Part shown: piece after piece, positions 60,409 to 64,000 of the stretch
How the letters are laid out: every line of letters starts with the position of its first letter
How positions within the stretch are numbered: the first letter of the stretch is position 1
NCBI RefSeq assembly: GCF_964204865.1
Contig: NC_135262.1
Location: 9,672,001 to 9,736,000, forward strand
Direction: 5' to 3'
DNA from: Styela clava
Taxonomy: Eukaryota > Chordata > Ascidiacea > Stolidobranchia > Styelidae
DNA length: 64,000 nucleotides
Notes under the pieces: model-generated
What the model was told of the DNA's origin: nothing
What the model saw: only the letters and a program-made list of their open reading frames with translations
The model's database searches: none
Made by a program: the position numbers and the translations under genes

Positions 60409-61808
60409 TCACTGGTTCTCAACCAGTGGGCCATGTTGAGCCATGGAGACATTTGGAGGTGGGCCACAGACCAATTATAAATCGCAAGGGTTTTTGATTG
60501 AATTAATTGAAAATTAATTCAATGAAATTAATAAAATCAGCTTCACACGTTTTGTAAAAACAAGATATCTATGGGCTATTCCAAGTGACACTACAGGACA
60601 ATTCCAGAAATTTTGCATGTTGTAAAATTCAATATACTTTCACATTTTCAGCTACATGTTTTGTTTCATTGCCCAATCAGTTGCTTTATTGAATATGTAA
60701 AAAATTGCACAAAAGTTACACCCAACCTTACTTAGTAGATAAAAAAAATATAGTAAAATATAGCGTGTCACTACAGGACAGCAAATCCACCATGCACTAA
60801 CAGTACGTTGTGTTGTGCTGTAAATTTTTGTGATGGTACAGTAGGAGCCAATAATATTTTCTGGTGCAGTAGCTGAACTACCCCTCTATGTGTTGCTCAA
60901 GTTACTCAATGTAACACTGTAAATCCATGCCAATAATTTTTCCACTTCGGAATAGCGGCATCTATCATCTCTCAAAATTCTGGTAATAAATCGTTAAATG
61001 GGTGAAGAAATGTTCTACAGCACTGCAAATATTCAAACTTTATTAACGGTACAGCCAATGGCGCGTCAAACTTTTTTGCTGATAATGGTGCTCATTAAAC
61101 TTTTTTGGGGAATTTTTGGGGATAAATAAATTATAAATTAGATGTTGTTATAGACTACCTACCGTGCGTGAGACTAAATAAATTCAAGTACCGTAATAGT
61201 TGAGTGTTTGAACATCAATATTCAAATTAACCAACAAACTCACTCTTGTGTTACTTGTCTGCATGTCTGATGTGATAATCTTAAGTAGACAACAAACAGG
61301 CTTGAATATTATGGCAACGTCCAATAGTCCGGCAGATAAGGGGACCTTTTTGGCCCAAGTTTAATTTCAGACATAAAATTTTTTTCAGTTGTGATTATTC
61401 ATCTTGGGGTCATTGCCCATCATTTCTACATGGGTGTGGAGTTTGCAGCAATCGAGCAATTTTTGTTACGGCTCGATATTTGCATTAGTGTTTTTTGTCA
61501 AACCTGTGCATCATAATGACGCACAATCATAATTCCTGTTACAATACTATGTTCAGGTTGTGCGCAATCTTGGTGCACAAACTACGCAAGCACCAAATTT
61601 ACTAGGAAATAAAATCAATAACTTTTAGGTATTTGTTGAGCCCAGCTTTGGGCTGCGACCCATATACAGTATATGGAAATACTGTCGAAACATACGCGTA
61701 AAATAAAGAGTACTATTTCAAGATACCCGTTTTTGTTGCAATTAAGAATACAAGCCTGCTAAGCAGTCGCCAGTGGTTCAAGTGGATATACACCCGGTTG
61801 AGAACAGT
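60409..61808. mobile_element. hAT-like element, about 1.4 kb, degraded
   Basis: The left end CACTGGTTCTCAACCAGTGG and right end CACCCGGTTGAGAACAGT are inverted relatives of the CAGTGGTTCTCAACC terminus, and the subterminal CCAGTGG also recurs near 61770. No target duplication is visible and no transposase frame remains. A fragment of the hairpin MITE family (GTTCAGGTTGTGCGCAATC) sits inside at about 61551. Confidence 0.6.
61540..61592. mobile_element. hairpin MITE half-copy
   Basis: TATGTTCAGGTTGTGCGCAA, then TCTTGGTGCACAAACTACGC and AAGCACC, corresponds to one arm of the 12761/56336 family. The other arm is missing. Confidence 0.55.
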
Positions 61809-61857
61809 CAATTATTTGTTAGCGAGAAATGTTATGCAGCGGGATGATCACGACGAC

Positions 61858-62792
61858 GCAGTGAAAGATAATGATATCACGAGAACAAGAATGAGAAAAT
61901 TGCTGGATTTTATAGTATATCCCTGGGGAAGAATGTAGTTCATTCTTATGTTCCATGCCAATGCTTTTCAAACTACCAAAGACTCTCAACACTTTTGCTT
62001 CTTCTCTTCTATAAAAATACATTGTTATTATATATTTGCATTTCCATCTGTTTGTTCGTGCTCCCAGATAACCGATCAGCGGCCACCAAGGAGGACGGGG
62101 TCCCCCTTTAAGAAATCGTGTCATAAACTAAAAGAGGCGACCGTGCTTTTCTTGCTTGTTGTCATGCTGTCTCTGAAATTCAGCTACAACGAAAATTTTA
62201 GGAAAACGGATTTTATGATTTTATTAATATTCTCAACAATGAATGATATACGGGTGGTAAAATGCCAAGTAGTTCCAACAACATGATCATGTTTTGCAAT
62301 TTACAACCAATATTTTGTATGCAGTGAAAGATAATGATATCACGAGAACAAAAATGAGAAAATTGCTAGATTTTAAAGTATATCCCTGGGAAAGAATGTA
62401 GTTCATTCTTATGTTCCATGCCAATGCTTTTCAAACTACCAAAGACTCTCAACACTTTTGCTTCTTCTCTTCTATAAAAATACATTGTTATTATATATTC
62501 GCATTTCCATCTGTTTGTTCGTGCTCCCAGATAACCGATCAGCGGCCACCAAGGAGAACGGGGTCCCCCTTTAAGAAATCGTGTCATAAACTAAAAGAGG
62601 CGACCGTGCTTTTCTTGCTTGTTGTCATGCTGTCTCTGGAATTCAGCTACAACAAAAATTTTAGGAAAACGGATTTTTAAATTTTATGATTTTATTAAGA
62701 TTCTCGACAATAAATGATATACGCGTGGTAAAATGCCAAGTAATTCCAACAACATGATCATGTTTTGCAATTTACAACCAATATTTTGTATG
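61858..62792. repeat. recent tandem duplication, 463-bp unit
   Basis: Unit 1 (61858-62320) and unit 2 (62321-62792) are nearly identical, differing by scattered substitutions and a 9-base insertion near 62678. Both begin GCAGTGAAAGATAATGATAT and end TACAACCAATATTTTGTATG. Each unit contains a plus-strand block after an AG (CTCCCAG) reading RTGSPFKKSCHKLKEATVLF and then LLVVMLSL, which resembles a cytoplasmic tail plus a membrane segment, so an exon may have been duplicated. Confidence 0.85.
62068..62211 (+). CDS. candidate exon with membrane anchor (duplicated at about 62531-62680)
   Basis: After the acceptor-like CTCCCAG an open block gives ITDQRPPRRTGSPFKKS, then KEATVLFLLVVMLSL. The basic-then-hydrophobic order would fit a type II membrane anchor such as those of Golgi enzymes. 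There is no clear donor or partner exon. The same block recurs in the second tandem unit. Function unknown. Confidence 0.25.
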
Positions 62793-62808
62793 TAACTTTG
62801 TTTGACAG

Positions 62809-63081
62809 AGCCCCAAGAGCTCTAACTACAAATATCAAAAATGTGAGGCCAAAAAAGTCCCACTACAACATTGTCAAATGTGCTGTATTTACGATAGATA
62901 ACAGGTTTACCAAAAAGAATTACACGAAAAATGGTAGAATAAAGATCAATTCTGCAATATCTACTTGGTGATATGCGTCTGTTGATGATTTTATGTGTTT
63001 GTTTCGGAAGTTTTATAACAGAATTAATTGTGGTTGTTGGGGACGTTTTAAGAAAAGGTTGCAGGGAAAAAAGTTCTCACA
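62809..63081 (+). pseudogene. exon-like frame interrupted by stops, unrecognised
   Basis: After TTTGACAG the frame reads RALTTNIKNVRPKKSHYNIV, then KCAVFTIDNRFTKKNY and ISTW, then TGA (62969-62971). It continues in the same frame as VDDFMCLFRKFYNRINCGCW and KKFSQNVKVW before TAG. The read-through composition is protein-like, suggesting a coding exon damaged by a stop, or an intron starting at TTG|GTGATA. No family was recognised. Confidence 0.25.
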
Positions 63082-63616
63082 AAATGTCAAGGTTTGGTAG
63101 TAGAGAAGTAGAAAAAATACTCCCATGTTTTTTTTTTTCATTTGATAACCACGCCACAGAACTTCCCCGATAAGTATACACAGCAATTGCGAGAGGCAGG
63201 AAGGCCAAGATGGATGGGATTTCATTGCATTGCAAACCAATATTAGCAATTCTTATATATAATCGCGCATTCCCATCTGAACAGCGTGGAAAAGATTATA
63301 CCCATCTACACACTTTAAGAACTATGTCAGATGAGCGTCATATTATCGAATATCAGTAAAGGATTAGTGCAATGGGAAAAGACATATAAGGCGTAACTTT
63401 CAGTAGTATGCAATCAAATAATCTTATGTAGAATATATATTTAAAAACATTTCGTCACGCCAACTGTAGTCTGAAACTTTTTGTCTCTGGTTAAGCTTGA
63501 TACCAATTGGCACTCATGTAAACTGGTAAGACTGTAAGAAGCACGCGATGGAGCAGATATTCAGAGTATCCAGCCCCCAGCTGTCATTTGAGTGGGTACT
63601 GCTGTTTTTATTGCAG

Positions 63617-63804
63617 ATGTTACTGATCTTTTTGTATTAGATTTACTGGCATCACCGATTTTGGGATGTTGGAAACCTACACGCAGTATTACAAAACTTA
63701 CTTTCAACACGCGGTTTGAAGGAACGAAAAAGCTGAAACTAGTATTCTTTAGAATAGCATACAAATTCTATGGAAATCATACACAAAAGCCTATAGCTCA
63801 ATAA
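63617..63804 (+). CDS. candidate terminal exon, unrecognised
   Basis: A pyrimidine-rich acceptor (GCTGTTTTTATTGCAG) precedes an open block reading VTDLFVLDLLASPILGCW, then TRFEGTKKLKLVFFRIAYKF, ending QKPIAQ and TAA at 63802-63804. It may be the last exon of the same unknown locus as the blocks at 62068 and 62809. The minus-strand frame over it is a shadow or rival. No family recognised. Confidence 0.3.
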
Positions 63805-64000
63805 TCAAGTGGAATTTGATGTATGTGCGCAAAAATGTGCGCGTTACTACGTACAACCGAAGCACGTAGGAAAATGTGTGTGATGTACTAGTATTCAAAA
63901 CGTTTGACCCAACTATGTTGGCATAACAGGTGCACATCTCGGTTTCGCATACGCATACCTTCTATCTCCACAAGGATATATTAATTTTGCCAAAGTCAAT
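63805..64000. other. window end, no feature seen
   Basis: Non-coding sequence with an alternating TGTGCGC/GCGCGTTAC patch near 63826-63850. Nothing else is supported. Confidence 0.5.

Noticed and set aside
61819-62124. Minus-strand frame repeated in both tandem units (WPLIGYLGARTNRWK)
   Set aside because: Its conservation between units is due to recent duplication of the DNA; the plus-strand block with an acceptor is the better candidate, though neither is proven.
1-64000. CRISPR array, operon structure or bacterial-style defence system
   Set aside because: The DNA is eukaryotic with spliced genes; no regularly spaced short repeats or adjoining prokaryote-like frames are present.

Overview
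The window is AT-rich animal nuclear DNA. Genes are split into short exons with GT-AG introns of about 0.1 to 3 kb and are separated by long non-coding stretches full of small DNA-transposon relics. The gene set (ELOVL elongase, ferredoxin reductase, NTAQ1, SLC6- and SLC7-type transporters, lipocalin, secreted flavin amine oxidase) fits an invertebrate animal. My best guess is a tunicate, from general genome style, but no sequence here proves it.

Layout, left to right. 0.9-4.6 kb: fragments of a THAP-domain gene with a broken reading frame, plus orphan exon-like pieces. 8.8-13.2 kb: a six-exon ELOVL fatty-acid elongase (+), with a 1 kb hAT-like element inserted exactly at the 5' splice site of intron 2. 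15.4-17.5 kb: two intronless genes (+), a 92-residue unknown and a complete mitochondrial ferredoxin/adrenodoxin reductase. 17.8-20.1 kb: four-exon NTAQ1 (+). 21.8-22.6 kb: decayed 3' end of an SLC6 amino-acid transporter. 22.6-31.3 kb: gene-poor and repeat-rich. 31.3-43.8 kb: a ten-exon SLC7 L-type amino-acid transporter (-). 43.8-52.3 kb: gene-poor, with a local duplication captured inside a hAT element and small signal-peptide ORFs. 52.4-54.5 kb: a six-exon secreted lipocalin (+), invisible to long-ORF searches. 57.2-59.2 kb: a three-exon secreted FAD-dependent polyamine/amine oxidase (+). 59.2-64 kb: repeats, a recent 463-bp tandem duplication, and unrecognised exon-like ORFs.

The genes do not form one pathway. 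ELOVL (ER lipid synthesis), FDXR (mitochondrial electron supply to ferredoxin), NTAQ1 (Gln/N-degron pathway) and SLC7 (plasma-membrane amino-acid exchange) are ordinary housekeeping or metabolic functions. The lipocalin and the amine oxidase are both predicted to be secreted and are neighbours on the same strand, which is the only suggestive functional pairing.

I did not find a convincing novel multi-gene system. The strongest unusual signals are transposon-related: hAT insertion with duplication of a splice donor, capture of host-like sequence by a hAT element, and a multi-copy hairpin MITE family. Multi-exon models were assembled by hand from splice signals, reading phase and family resemblance, with no alignment run.
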